Source of the DNA: Coleofasciculus sp. LEGE 07092
GTDB taxonomy: Bacteria > Cyanobacteriota > Cyanobacteriia > Cyanobacteriales > Coleofasciculaceae
Length of the DNA stretch: 37,637 bases
Assembly: GCF_015207375.1 (NCBI RefSeq)
Contig: NZ_JADEWY010000061.1
Coordinates: 1 to 37,637, forward strand
Direction of reading: 5' to 3'
The notes beneath the pieces are model-generated. The model ran no database searches. It saw nothing but the letters and a program-made list of their open reading frames with translations, and was not told the origin of the DNA. Made by a program: the position numbers and the translations under genes. This document shows, one piece after another, positions 7,756-17,031 of the stretch (positions within the stretch are counted from its first letter, which is position 1; each line of letters begins with the position of its first letter).

Positions 7756-8100
7756 ATGACCATTGCAGTCGAGCAAGCAATTCAACAGAAGCCACTTAGC
7801 TTTGACGAGTTTCTCGCTCGTCATGGTGGCGATAACCGCTACGAACTGATCGATGGAGAGGTATTCGATTTGGAACCAACAGGTTTACATGAAGAAGTTG
7901 TAGCTTTCATTAGTGCAAAGCTCTGTGTCCAGATTGACGCAATAGGCTTACCTTGGTTTGTCTTCCAGCGGGGACTATTGCGCCCTTCTAACGTTGGTAT
8001 GACAGCATTTCGACCTGACGTTGCAGTTGTTGATCGAGATGAACTAGTAGGCTGTCAAGTCAGCTTTGACGAGTTGAACAGATCTGGGTATCCTAATTGA
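7756..8100 (+). pseudogene. Uma2 family endonuclease, 3'-truncated
   Basis: A 114-residue product resembling the N-terminal part of the cyanobacterial Uma2 (DUF820) PD-(D/E)XK family: FDEFLARHGGDNRYELIDGE, then FRPDVAVVDRDEL, which holds the first catalytic Asp. Full-length members are about 190 residues, and the later E-x-K part is missing. After about residue 95 the sequence diverges (LVGCQVSFDELNRSGYPN) and stops at a HIP1-centred palindrome next to an IS630-type transposase fragment. The truncation therefore probably came from insertion of that element. The remaining protein should lack nuclease activity. Confidence 0.75.
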
Positions 8101-8116
8101 GAGCGATCGCTCTCAA
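8097..8116. repeat. 20-bp perfect palindrome centred on a HIP1 site
   Basis: TTGAGAGCGATCGCTCTCAA reads the same on both strands, with the HIP1 octamer at its centre. It lies exactly at the junction between the truncated Uma2 gene and the transposase fragment, overlapping the stop codon of the former. Confidence 0.8.
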
Positions 8117-8141
8117 CCGAAATTTTTCCAGACCTCGGACA

Positions 8142-8570
8142 ATGAATAAAAAATATATAGTCAGGCTGACACCCGCAGAAAAACAGGCGTTAGAGCAGTT
8201 AATCAACCAAGGTTCTTCGGCAGCCCGAAAGTTGACCCATGCTCGGATTTTACTCAAGGCTAACTGTGATCAAGAGCAAGGAGGTTGGAGTGATCAAGCC
8301 ATTCATCAAGCAATAGATGTCAGCCTGTCTACTATTGCCCGTGTGCGTCAAATCTTTGTCGAACAAGGACTCGATGCTGCCCTCAACCCCAAACCCTCCT
8401 CTCAACTGCGTCTACGGAAACTGGATGGGGCAGCAGAAGCTCACTTAATTGCCTGCTGTTGTAGTAATCCACCTTTAGGAAGAAAGGAATGGACATTAAG
8501 GTTGTTGGCAGAGCAGATGGTCAAATTGGAGTATGTCGATAGTCTTTCTTATGAGACAGTCAGAAAGGTT
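8142..8570 (+). pseudogene. IS630-type transposase N-terminal fragment
   Basis: From the ATG at 8142 the translation MNKKYIVRLTPAEKQALEQL, then ARKLTHARILLKA, the helix-turn-helix region around STIARVRQIFVEQGLDAAL, and CSNPPLGRKEWTLRLLAEQM is typical of the N-terminal HTH half of cyanobacterial IS630-family transposases. The match ends at SYETVRKV, just where the family continues into the catalytic DDE domain. There it is joined at a short AAGGTT microhomology to RNA-ligase DNA. The catalytic domain is absent, so this is an inactive remnant. Its inverted repeats were not found. Confidence 0.8.
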
Positions 8571-8695
8571 CACGACTCCAACCGGGGGATGAAGACTTGG
8601 ATAACGTGCCTTTCAGCTCCATCGCCTCTCAACTTGTTCAAACAATGGGCGTACAGCCATGCAGGAACCTTTTGGGAGGTGCTGGGCGATCGGTA
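8565..8695 (+). pseudogene. RNA ligase fragment with internal deletion (copy 2)
   Basis: This stretch is strongly similar at DNA level to two separate parts of copy 1: 8565-8630 matches 7235-7300, and 8631-8695 matches 7426-7490. About 125 bp between them, which held the K-x-DG active site, is deleted. The two halves are in different reading frames, so no ligase is made. The upstream side is fused to the IS630 fragment and the downstream side to a kinase fragment. It shows that two ligase copies or alleles once existed here and that both have decayed. Confidence 0.8.
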
Positions 8696-8698
8696 GGG

Positions 8699-8986
8699 GA
8701 GCGAGCAAGAGCGATCGCTAAAGACTACATGAGAACCGAAAAATCCTTTGTTTGGAATGCGACAAATCTCTCTCGACAACTGCGTTCATCGTTAATTAAT
8801 TTATTTTCTGCCTACCACGCACGAATTCCCATTGTTTACCTGGAAGTCTCTTGGGAAGAATTGCGGCGGCGCAATCATTCTCGCGCTGCCAATGTGCCGG
8901 AAGCGGTAATTCAGCGAATGCGCGATCGCTTAGACATTCCAGACCTTACTGAAGCCCATCAGGTAGACTGGATTGTGGATAGTTGA
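8699..8986 (+). pseudogene. Polynucleotide-kinase-like AAA ATPase, C-terminal fragment
   Basis: Translation in this frame gives AIAKDYMRTEKSFVWNATNL, then LINLFSAYHARIPIVYLEVS, then WEELRRRNHSRAANVPEAV. This pattern is typical of the C-terminal half of the P-loop kinase found next to RNA ligases in bacteria, often with an HD domain. The Walker A part is missing, so it is a fragment. It is joined to the deleted ligase copy at about 8695. The fragment was probably part of an RNA end-healing and sealing locus. Confidence 0.65.
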
Positions 8987-9045
8987 GCGCATCTATAGGA
9001 AAACCAGGCGATCGCATCGTAAATGAATCGCCACCTTATTAAGGA

Positions 9046-9678
9046 TTAGACGGCTGTAGCGGTTAATCTAGCTGGCTCTGTCGTCAACCCAAATTCAGCT
9101 TTAACTTCACTCAGAGGGCGTTCCCAATACTCTTCAAAGCGAACTCCCAAGAGAAACTTGGCTTTCTTTGCCAGTTCTTGCCCTTTACGAAGGTTGGCAA
9201 AAATTGCCTTGGCTTGTCCTGGAAAAATGATGGGAGCAAACACTTTTGCCATCTTCAAACCAATTTTTAGAGAGGAACTGTAGTTTTGCTCGGCAGCGAA
9301 GGCAAGAACACCAATTTCTCCGGCATAGCTCGTGTCAAATCCCAGCAGAACATGAAAGATATCATGGGTGACAGCATACCTCAAGGCAAAGACGTTGCTT
9401 TTAGCTATGTCTTCGAGTTCAGGAGAGATGTTAAAAGGTTTGAGATGATTAGCATTCATGTGTTGAGCATATTCCCATCCGAAGCTACCTTTAGGGTATT
9501 GGCTTAATTTCTCTAAATCAATGGGTGGATGATACCCTACAACAGGTTGTAGGTTCGACTCTACTTCTGGATTGACTTTAGAGCCAAAGGCATCGGCTTT
9601 GAGAATGGCAAAATCTCCCAGATTTCCTGATTTGTATGCCATTCTAGCTTGGTAGAGTTGTTTGAATTTAATTAGCAT
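9046..9678 (-). CDS. Coq4 family protein
   Basis: A 210-residue protein, close to the usual Coq4 length. The core HDIFH followed 11 residues later by Glu (H105, D106, H109, E121) matches the HDxxH-x11-E metal-binding signature, and YPKGSFGWEYAQHM and LRYAVTHD fit the family's conserved blocks. In eukaryotes COQ4 is needed for ubiquinone synthesis. Cyanobacteria make plastoquinone, so the role here is unclear and may concern another quinone or lipid. The start ATG at 9678 has no strong ribosome-binding site. The gene stands alone on the minus strand. Confidence 0.85.
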   Translation of the reverse strand: MLIKFKQLYQARMAYKSGNLGDFAILKADAFGSKVNPEVESNLQPVVGYHPPIDLEKLSQYPKGSFGWEYAQHMNANHLKPFNISPELEDIAKSNVFALRYAVTHDIFHVLLGFDTSYAGEIGVLAFAAEQNYSSSLKIGLKMAKVFAPIIFPGQAKAIFANLRKGQELAKKAKFLLGVRFEEYWERPLSEVKAEFGLTTEPARLTATAV

Positions 9679-9983
9679 TGTTCTGTATTAAGTCAGTTAG
9701 TCAGCCTGTAAAATACTACAGTCTGGTACTTTCAAATTACGGTTAAAGACTGCACTTTACTTCGCCTCCGACAGCTCGTTGAATTGGATGATTTATCTTC
9801 ACTCTATCGGTTCACCCGTTAGCAGGAAGCGAGTACTTGTGGTTGGTAGCAGATGACTATATTGACTGGGAGAACCCTGCGTTACTATTGGAGCTAGAAG
9901 CCATCATTGTGAAAGCCAAAATCTTGGTGGGGATAGAAAGGTATTCTGCCGCCGATGAACGCAACCGTTAGACCTTAAAACAA
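9679..9983. other. Intergenic region with a possible gene remnant
   Basis: No intact gene. A frame at about 9797-9971 is open without a standard start and reads GSEYLWLVADDYIDWENP and onward, ending at TAG. The composition looks protein-like, so it may be the end of a decayed gene, but I do not recognise the family. Confidence 0.3.
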
Positions 9984-10637
9984 ATGTACAATTATCGCGC
10001 TATTTTGCAGCGGGTGGGTATTGTGCTGATCGCGGTCGGGATTCTCGATATCGCGTATATGGTCTATTGCATATCACAAGATCAGAGCTATTCATCCATC
10101 TTCAACATCTTAGCTGTGGTGGCGGGTGTGTTTCTCTTTCGGGGTAGCCTGCGTGCCGTTCCTATAGTCACATGCTTCGCCGCCTTCATGATCTCTAACT
10201 TCGTCAGCGTATTCATACTGCTTCCCTTTTTGAAGCCAGCAGAACTCTGGGCAATTGAATTTCACCTCGATCCGGTCGATCTTTCTATGTCGCTTCTAGT
10301 GAGAATTACGCTGATTGCCCTTCTTTGCTGGGTCTACACACAGTTGCGAGCTGCACCTGTAGTGTCAGCAAGCTTTAAATATGCTCATTCTGCCTCTACT
10401 CCGAAGCTGGCGTTCATCCTTGGGGTAGCGCTCGTAGTATTACCTGTTGGCATTATGCACTTCACGCGAGGTGGCGCGGCTGGAGCTAAAGCAGTGGAAG
10501 TAGCCCGTGCAAAATACGGGCAGGACTACAAGTATCATGTTACAGCCATGGGTTGGTCGAACGGGAATGTACAGGCTCACCTCACCGCATACAACGAACA
10601 AGAGATAAAACCTGTTCAAGTAGAGTGGAAGCAGTGA
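9984..10637 (+). CDS. Hypothetical four-helix membrane protein
   Basis: A 217-residue protein with about four hydrophobic segments (roughly residues 8-30, 38-82 as two, and 105-122), a further one at about 142-160, and a polar C-terminal tail of about 55 residues beginning near TRGGAAGAKAVEVARAKYG. The tail has the mixed strand pattern expected of a small soluble domain on one side of the membrane. I do not recognise the family. The GC content and codon use do not stand out from the neighbours. It is not clearly in an operon. Confidence 0.6.
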   Translation: MYNYRAILQRVGIVLIAVGILDIAYMVYCISQDQSYSSIFNILAVVAGVFLFRGSLRAVPIVTCFAAFMISNFVSVFILLPFLKPAELWAIEFHLDPVDLSMSLLVRITLIALLCWVYTQLRAAPVVSASFKYAHSASTPKLAFILGVALVVLPVGIMHFTRGGAAGAKAVEVARAKYGQDYKYHVTAMGWSNGNVQAHLTAYNEQEIKPVQVEWKQ

Positions 10638-11449
10638 GCAGGGCTAGTTATTCGCATACTCTTACGCAGTAAACTGGCAATCGCTCTTGCAGCAGATGGG
10701 CAAACTGGGCTAGAGCAATCGCTTGTCTGTGACAGTTGTGTAAGTCCTGCTCTAAACATTGTCCAACACCCTAGAAGTACGTCCTGTTGGTGATGGCAAT
10801 GCGATCGCTCCCCAACACAATGAAGATCGAGGCAGTGCCGCTTTCATGCAGTAACGCCGCTATTTCTAGGTATAGCAACTGCCAAGACGGTTAGGACATA
10901 TATAAATTTAGTAGTGCTGAAGAGAGAGCTAAAGTTCCCCCCTTAGTAAGGGGGGCTAGGGGGGTGGTGCAAGATGTGAGTCAATCAACTTTGGAGCTCA
11001 ATCAACTTATCCTGCGTCTAAACCTAAAGAGTACGGTATCCGTCACCAGGAAGGCATAGAAGCTTACAGATGAGCTTGCTACAATGGCGAAAGCATAGTA
11101 TGTCAGCAGGTTTTATCACCAACAGCCAGCTATTTTTTTGACAGTAAGGTTGACTGCCGTTTAAGCCATGCTGCTGACAATGTGTGATTCTGCAAACAGG
11201 TCTTTATTCCTATCTAGCGAGTATTAACAGAGAAGCAAAAACTCAATTTTAATCTCTCCAAAGGGAGAATAGACCTCTTACAACTGTTCGATTTTACCAA
11301 TTTCTGTGCCTTTTTCCAGAATAAAAGCCATAAGTTTAACATAGCAACTAAAATTCACCAAGTCAGCTACTAGTTTTAGCTGTATAGGCAAGTCATGAGG
11401 AGGCTAACGACAAACGTTAAGTCTAGGCAACTATAAAACTATTCGAGTC
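10638..11449. other. Intergenic region with a G/C-run palindrome
   Basis: About 800 bp without a supported gene. It holds one HIP1 site (about 10800), the palindrome at 10937-10955, and a spaced inverted repeat GTCAGCAG/CTGCTGAC (about 11101-11178). The 200 bp before the STAND gene at 11450 is AT-rich and probably holds its promoter. No RNA gene was recognised. Confidence 0.45.
10937..10955. repeat. 19-bp perfect inverted repeat with C6 and G6 arms
   Basis: CCCCCCTTA and TAAGGGGGG pair perfectly around a single G, followed by CTAGGGGGG. It belongs to the same type of element as the one at 3174-3214. Confidence 0.65.
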
Positions 11450-14400
11450 ATGACTGACCCCTATCAACTAGAGGATGTTGCCCAATACAACCAGCGCTCG
11501 TTGAAAACATTAGTGCGGGCGATAGACCTTTCCGTGGGGCAGTTTTCACTGATTTTAGTACGCTGCAATTATGGGGAAGTGCAGCGAGAAATCTTGCAAC
11601 AGCTCCGGCAGCAATCCTTTGTCAAAATTCAAGAACTAATCTTACCCAAGTCAACAAAGACACTTTATACCGCTATCAAAGCCCAGATTGATGGCGGACG
11701 GCATCCCCAACATTATTTCAACACTACCGCGTTAATCGTTTTGGGATTAGAAACTGTGGCTAATCTCGATCATCTTCTGACAGCTACCAATCAGGTTCGA
11801 GATGAGTTTCGCAAAAGTTTCCCATTCCCCTTAGTTTTGTGGATTAATGATCGCGTATTGCAAAAACTGGCTCGACAAGCACCGGATTTCAACAGTTGGG
11901 CAGGCGTACCCATTCACTTTGCCCTGGCTACCGATATCTTAATCGCTGATCTGCGGCAGAAAACTCAGCAATTATTCGATAACGCTTTTAAAGTCGGTTC
12001 GGGTCAGTTTTTGTCCAATGGGGCTATCTTCGGCTTCCGCTATCGCTTGCAACTGGAGTCAGCCCTGCGAGATTTGCAACGCCGCGATGCTCACTTCAAA
12101 TTAGAGCCAGAACTAGAAGCGTGCAAGCAATTTATTCTAGGTCGAGATGACTATATCCGCGATCGCATTTCAGACGCTCTCGAATGTTACCACCAAAGCT
12201 TGAACGTTTGGCAGCAGAATAACTGGGTAGAACGACAGGGAGTGCTGCTGTTTCACATTGGGTTGTGTTACTACCGTCAGGCTGACTTGCATCCCTTAGA
12301 AAGCCGTCGTTATTGGGAGCAAGCTAGAGATGCATTTCAGCAATGCTTAGAGGTTTTCGAGCAAGGGCAACGTCGGGACTGGGTTGCTAAATTTATCGGT
12401 CAACTGGGTGAAGTCCTCCGCCGCTTAGAAGCGTGGGACGACTTGCAAAGTCTCGCCCAAAAAGCCCTCACCTTGCATCGCAGTCGGGGCAGTTCCATTC
12501 AACTGGCGCAAGATTACGGCTTTCTGGCGGAAGTCGCCCTGAAAGGTTACGGTACACCTTGCCCGTATCACTGGGCAAGAAAAGCCAATAAATTAGCTCA
12601 GAAAGCGCTTACTATTCTAGACCGTGCCTCAGAGTCCCAACCCCAACATCGAGGGTTGTATCTCTTATTACTCGCTCAATCGCAACAGTATCTAAACCAG
12701 CCTCAAGCCGCAATCAATCATTTGGAAGACGCCAGAAAAGCAGGCATTCACCAATATGATCCACAACTTCACATTCGTATTTTAGAAGTACTGCGATCGC
12801 TCTACTTTGAACAGGGTCAGTATAGAGAAGCCTTTCACATCAAGCGCGAACAACGCTCAATCGAGCAGCAGTATGGGTTTCGAGCATTCATTGGTGCAGG
12901 TCGCCTGCAACCCCAGCGACAGGCTATCAACCCCGCTCTTACCCAAACCGACCAGCAAGCTACCCTGGCTCAAGAGATTACCACATCCGGTCGGCAGCAC
13001 GATGTAGACCGCCTGATTGCCAAAATTTCCCGTCAAGACTGTAAATTGATTGCCATTTACGGTCAGTCAGGAGTCGGGAAAAGTTCCCTCGTTACAGCAG
13101 GATTAGTTCCAGCCCTCAAACAGCAACCCATTTGTTCTCGTGACGCCCTACCCATCGTACTGCGAGTCTATACCGACTGGGCTGACGAATTGGGAAAGTC
13201 TTTCGCAAAGGCGCTGGAGAAAATTAGAAGATACACCTTACCTGTAACGCTGAATTCAGAAACCCAACTCATCGAACAGTTGAAAAAGAATGAAGATCTT
13301 AATCTTCTCACCATTCTCATTTTCGATCAATTTGAAGAATTCTTTGTCGATGGCACGCTTTTTAATAAGCAAAACCGCCAACAATTTTATGAATTTTTGA
13401 GACAATGCCTGAATATTCCCTTTGTTAAAGTTATTATTTCCCTGCGAGAAGACCGCCTCTCTTGTTTACTGGAATGCAATCGGCTCACTAATCTAGATGC
13501 AATTAACCAGAATATTTTAGATAAAAATATCCTCTACCACTTGGGAAATCTCTCCAGACAAGATACCAAAAAAGTCATCCAGAGCTTGACAAAACGCTCA
13601 CAATTTCCCTTAGAACCCGCTCTCATTGATGAGCTCGTACAGGATTTAGCCGGAGAGCTTGGGGAGGTTCGCCCCATCGAATTGCAAGTCGTCGGAACCC
13701 AGCTTCAAACCGACAAAATTGTCACCTTAGAACAGTATCATCAACTCGGACCGAAAGCCAAACTCGTCAAGGGATTTTTAGAAGAAACAGTGAGAGACTG
13801 TGGTTCTGAAAACGAACGCCTTGCCCGACGAGTCTTGTACTTACTCACCGATGACCATAGCAATCGCCCCCTCAAGACACGGACTGAGTTAACAGCAGGA
13901 TTACTCACAGACGGACTGAATGTTGAACCCAACCAACTTGATTTGGTCTTAGAACTATTAGTAAAATCAGGGTTGCTAGTGCTCTGGTCATTTTCAACCG
14001 ACTTTTATCAACTTGTTCACGATTATCTCGTCCCCTTTATCCAACAGGAAAAAGAGGCAGAATTTGGTAAAAAACTTAAAAAAGCAACCGATGAACGCCA
14101 AACCTTTGCAGAACAACTGCATCGGGTGCGGAGATGGCAAACCCGAGCTGTAGTCTTCGCAGGAACCGCTTACCTCCTCGCCATTGCTGCTGCCACCTTT
14201 GGATTAACCGCAGAATTTCATAGACAGCGTGCCAAAATTGCAGAAGCCAATTCCAAATCTGAAGCCTTGCTGTTGCGAAATGACCAGCTTGGGGCATTAA
14301 TTGCCGGAGTCCAAGCCGCAAAACAAATACAGAGTCATCGCATACCCTTTAGCATTCAGCTAGCAGCACAGCTAGCGGCTCAAAACAATCTCAAAATTGA

Positions 14401-16321
14401 GACAGCCGACCGATTGCAGCAGACTCTATCGAGGGTGCAAGAACACAACCGCCTAGAAAAACACGGTACTAGTGTCTTGGGGGTAAGCTTCAGTCCAGAC
14501 GGCAAACGCATTGCCTCGGCTGGCGCTGATAATAGGATTATACTCTGGAACCCTGATGGTACGGTAGTCCGAACCTTAACAGACCACCGCCAACCTGTCA
14601 CTAGTGTGAGTTTCAGTCCAGACAGTCTTACCCTGGCATCAACCAGTGAAGATAAGACCATTAAACTCTGGAATCGTGATGGATTGACCTGCAAAACCCT
14701 CAAAGGTCATCAAGATATAGTCTTTAGCGCCAGTTTCAGCCCGGACGGTCAGCTTGTTGCTTCTGGTAGTGCTGACAAAACGGTTAAACTCTGGAGCAAA
14801 GATGGTCGGTTAATCAAAACCTTAATCGGTCATCAGGGTACGGTATTTAGCGTCAGTTTCAGCCCCGATGGTCAAATGATTGCCTCCGCTAGTGCTGACG
14901 GGACGGTTAAAGTTTGGACACGCAATGGTCGGTTAATTAAAACCTTAATCGGTCATCAGGGTACAGTTTTTAGCGTCAGCTTCAGCCCGGATGGTCAAAC
15001 TCTCGCTTCTGCCAGTGCGGACAGGACTATTAAACTTTGGACTAAGGGCGGTACATTACTCAAAACCCTAACCGGACACAGTCAACCTGTTTTTAGTACC
15101 AGTTTCAGTCCAGATGGTATGACGATTGCTTCTGCCAGTGCGGATAATACGGTTAAACTCTGGAAGCCGGACGGCACTTTACTTGAAACTTTAATGGGAC
15201 ATAAGAATTTTGTCCTGAGTGTGAGTTTTAGCCCCGATAGTAAGACGGTTGCTTCTGCTAGTGCAGACAACACAGTTAGACTCTGGAACCGCGATAGCGC
15301 CTTTCATGACGCGCTCAGGGGGCATGATGCCCAAGTCACGAATGTGAGTTTTAGTCCGAATAACCAGTTAATTGCTTCTGCTAGCGCTGACAAGACGGTG
15401 AAACTTTGGACGCGCAGGGGTAGACTTGTGCAAACCTTGGTAGGACATAGCAGTGAAGTTTGGAGTGTGAATTTCAGTCCTGACAGTCAAACGATTTTGA
15501 CAGCTAGTCGGGATAATACGGTGAAACTCTGGAAGCTTGACGGCACGTTGCTCAAAACCTTAATCGGTCATCAGGGTACGGTCTTGAGTGCTAGTTTCAG
15601 TCCCGATGGTCAAATGATCGCTTCTGCTAGTGCTGATCAGACGATTAAACTCTGGAGCCGCAATGGTAATTTGTTTAAAACCTTGCGATCGCACAATCAA
15701 GCTGTTAATTGGGTGAGTTTCAGTCCAGAGGGTGAGTTGATTGCTTCTGCCAGCGATGATAAAACTGTGAAACTCTGGAGTAGGGACGGCAAGCTACGCA
15801 AAACTCTCAAGGGACATAAGGGTAGCGTCAATTGGGTAAGTTTCAGCCCAGACGGTGAGTTTCTTGCCTCTGCTAGTGATGATAAAACTGTGAAACTCTG
15901 GAGTAGCGACGGTATGCTACTCAAAACGTTAAAAGGGCATACGGGTAAGGTTTGGAGCGTAGGTTTTAGTCCCGACGGCAACACGATTGTATCTGCTAGC
16001 GATGACAATACGGTGAAACTTTGGGACAGCAATGGTATTTTACTTTACACGAAAGATTATTATAGCGGTCCAGTTTTCAGCGTGAGTTTCAGTCCGGACG
16101 GCAAGACACTCGCTTCTGCTAGTGATGATAATGCGGTCAGCCTCTTGAATTGGAATCTCAATCTGAATGATTTACTGGATGATTTGCTAGTAGACGGTTG
16201 CGATCGGTTGGATGATTATTTGAAGACAAATCCGAATGTGAGTTCAATGGATCGTCAATTGTGTGATGGGATTAAAATGCAGGAGTCAGGAGTTAGGAGT
16301 CATAATTTTTATCGTTACTAA
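11450..16321 (+). CDS. STAND ATPase with N-terminal domain, TPR-like region and 14 WD40 repeats
   Basis: A 1623-residue signalling ATPase. Residues 1-170 form an alpha/beta domain seen in cyanobacterial STAND proteins, with LALIVLGLE-like and FPLVLWINDRVLQKL segments. Residues 225-480 are helical and TPR-like. A novel-STAND P-loop domain follows, with Walker A GQSGVGKSS at 538-546 and Walker B LIFDQFEE at 623-630. A membrane-like segment lies at about 899-918 after a coiled coil. From about 1002 to 1570 there are 14 WD40 repeats of 41 residues, enough for two seven-bladed propellers. STAND proteins act as switches that sense a ligand through their repeats, and several serve in phage defence; the trigger here is unknown. 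The last ~20 residues (ESGVRSHNFYRY) read into an intergenic-type repeat, so the natural 3' end may be altered. Confidence 0.9.
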   Translation: MTDPYQLEDVAQYNQRSLKTLVRAIDLSVGQFSLILVRCNYGEVQREILQQLRQQSFVKIQELILPKSTKTLYTAIKAQIDGGRHPQHYFNTTALIVLGLETVANLDHLLTATNQVRDEFRKSFPFPLVLWINDRVLQKLARQAPDFNSWAGVPIHFALATDILIADLRQKTQQLFDNAFKVGSGQFLSNGAIFGFRYRLQLESALRDLQRRDAHFKLEPELEACKQFILGRDDYIRDRISDALECYHQSLNVWQQNNWVERQGVLLFHIGLCYYRQADLHPLESRRYWEQARDAFQQCLEVFEQGQRRDWVAKFIGQLGEVLRRLEAWDDLQSLAQKALTLHRSRGSSIQLAQDYGFLAEVALKGYGTPCPYHWARKANKLAQKALTILDRASESQPQHRGLYLLLLAQSQQYLNQPQAAINHLEDARKAGIHQYDPQLHIRILEVLRSLYFEQGQYREAFHIKREQRSIEQQYGFRAFIGAGRLQPQRQAINPALTQTDQQATLAQEITTSGRQHDVDRLIAKISRQDCKLIAIYGQSGVGKSSLVTAGLVPALKQQPICSRDALPIVLRVYTDWADELGKSFAKALEKIRRYTLPVTLNSETQLIEQLKKNEDLNLLTILIFDQFEEFFVDGTLFNKQNRQQFYEFLRQCLNIPFVKVIISLREDRLSCLLECNRLTNLDAINQNILDKNILYHLGNLSRQDTKKVIQSLTKRSQFPLEPALIDELVQDLAGELGEVRPIELQVVGTQLQTDKIVTLEQYHQLGPKAKLVKGFLEETVRDCGSENERLARRVLYLLTDDHSNRPLKTRTELTAGLLTDGLNVEPNQLDLVLELLVKSGLLVLWSFSTDFYQLVHDYLVPFIQQEKEAEFGKKLKKATDERQTFAEQLHRVRRWQTRAVVFAGTAYLLAIAAATFGLTAEFHRQRAKIAEANSKSEALLLRNDQLGALIAGVQAAKQIQSHRIPFSIQLAAQLAAQNNLKIETADRLQQTLSRVQEHNRLEKHGTSVLGVSFSPDGKRIASAGADNRIILWNPDGTVVRTLTDHRQPVTSVSFSPDSLTLASTSEDKTIKLWNRDGLTCKTLKGHQDIVFSASFSPDGQLVASGSADKTVKLWSKDGRLIKTLIGHQGTVFSVSFSPDGQMIASASADGTVKVWTRNGRLIKTLIGHQGTVFSVSFSPDGQTLASASADRTIKLWTKGGTLLKTLTGHSQPVFSTSFSPDGMTIASASADNTVKLWKPDGTLLETLMGHKNFVLSVSFSPDSKTVASASADNTVRLWNRDSAFHDALRGHDAQVTNVSFSPNNQLIASASADKTVKLWTRRGRLVQTLVGHSSEVWSVNFSPDSQTILTASRDNTVKLWKLDGTLLKTLIGHQGTVLSASFSPDGQMIASASADQTIKLWSRNGNLFKTLRSHNQAVNWVSFSPEGELIASASDDKTVKLWSRDGKLRKTLKGHKGSVNWVSFSPDGEFLASASDDKTVKLWSSDGMLLKTLKGHTGKVWSVGFSPDGNTIVSASDDNTVKLWDSNGILLYTKDYYSGPVFSVSFSPDGKTLASASDDNAVSLLNWNLNLNDLLDDLLVDGCDRLDDYLKTNPNVSSMDRQLCDGIKMQESGVRSHNFYRY
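14453..16149 (+). repeat. WD40 array at DNA level, period 123 bp
   Basis: Fourteen 41-codon units code for the propeller blades. Several are almost identical as DNA: the string CTTAATCGGTCATCAGGGTA starts at 14821, 14944 and 15559, that is at exact multiples of 123 bp. Blades 11 and 12 are also very similar. This indicates recent unit duplication or gene conversion. Confidence 0.85.
16219..16267 (+). repeat. 49-bp direct repeat, left copy (STAND gene 3' end)
   Basis: This segment near the end of the STAND gene matches 20535-20583 at 47 of 49 positions. The two copies flank the four-gene minus-strand operon, with 4267 bp between them. Confidence 0.9.
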
Positions 16322-16459
16322 ACCAGGGTGGTGTATCAATTTCTGCAATTGAGTCGGTGATAATAAGGATAGTGAAGTGGAGAGGTACGGTCACGGCAAG
16401 ACGATAAGAAGGTAGCGCATAACCCCCCTTCAACTACTGTTCAACCTAAACGTTCAGCT

Positions 16460-17011
16460 TCACTTCATCGCAGCTTCCCACCAACCCCGCAATGGGTGGT
16501 TTTTAGGCGGCACATAACATCCTTTTACTCGAATAGCATTGAGCGTATCACATAGTACTGACCAATCAAGACCTGATTCCTCTGACCAATGCTTTATTAT
16601 CTCTGGAGTTGATAAAATCTGAAGATGCGGTGCCTGCCGTTGAAAAAATGCGATCGCCTTTTTGTCGTCAGTTGCGATCGCCCATCCGCGATGAATGGCG
16701 ATCGCAAAAGTTGCAGACTCACCGTCGTCCCCAAGCTCAAAGACGTAGTTCACAAACGTTTCTGCCTCTTCTTCTGACTTGAAATCAACAACTTTCAGTA
16801 GTCCTTGTGCAGTGGCTTCCTCAAATTGGCTTGCACCCTCATTCTCCTCACCCTCAATGCGTCGGAGCGAATTTAACTCGCGCTCTTGTACAACTTGAGT
16901 AACTGCAACCTGAACGGGAATAGTCTGTAAGATTGCTAACAATTTACCCGAAGCGCAAAAGTTTAGAACACAACAGGCATCCAGAAGAATATGGGAGTGA
17001 GCAATTTGCAT
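16460..17011 (-). CDS. PIN-domain protein
   Basis: A 183-residue protein with PIN-fold signatures: LLDACCVLN near the N terminus (D11), LGDDGESATFAIAIHRGW with an acidic pair, and ATDDKKAIAFF with the later Asp residues. PIN proteins are metal-dependent ribonucleases that often act as toxins. It is the last gene of a four-gene minus-strand operon, 20 bp after the XRE-ImmA/IrrE gene, an arrangement common where such a regulator controls a PIN partner. Its length is above that of VapC toxins (about 130), with a ~40-residue C-terminal extension. It may be the effector of this cassette. Confidence 0.8.
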   Translation of the reverse strand: MQIAHSHILLDACCVLNFCASGKLLAILQTIPVQVAVTQVVQERELNSLRRIEGEENEGASQFEEATAQGLLKVVDFKSEEEAETFVNYVFELGDDGESATFAIAIHRGWAIATDDKKAIAFFQRQAPHLQILSTPEIIKHWSEESGLDWSVLCDTLNAIRVKGCYVPPKNHPLRGWWEAAMK

Positions 17012-17031
17012 AACTTAGCGTCCCATGATTC

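Noticed and set aside
9797-9971. Possible gene remnant reading GSEYLWLVADDYIDWENP
   Set aside because: No start codon, no family recognised and under 60 codons; mentioned only within the intergenic entry.
11101-11178. Spaced inverted repeat GTCAGCAG/CTGCTGAC upstream of the STAND gene
   Set aside because: The arms are only 8 bp with about 62 bp between them, which is easily chance.
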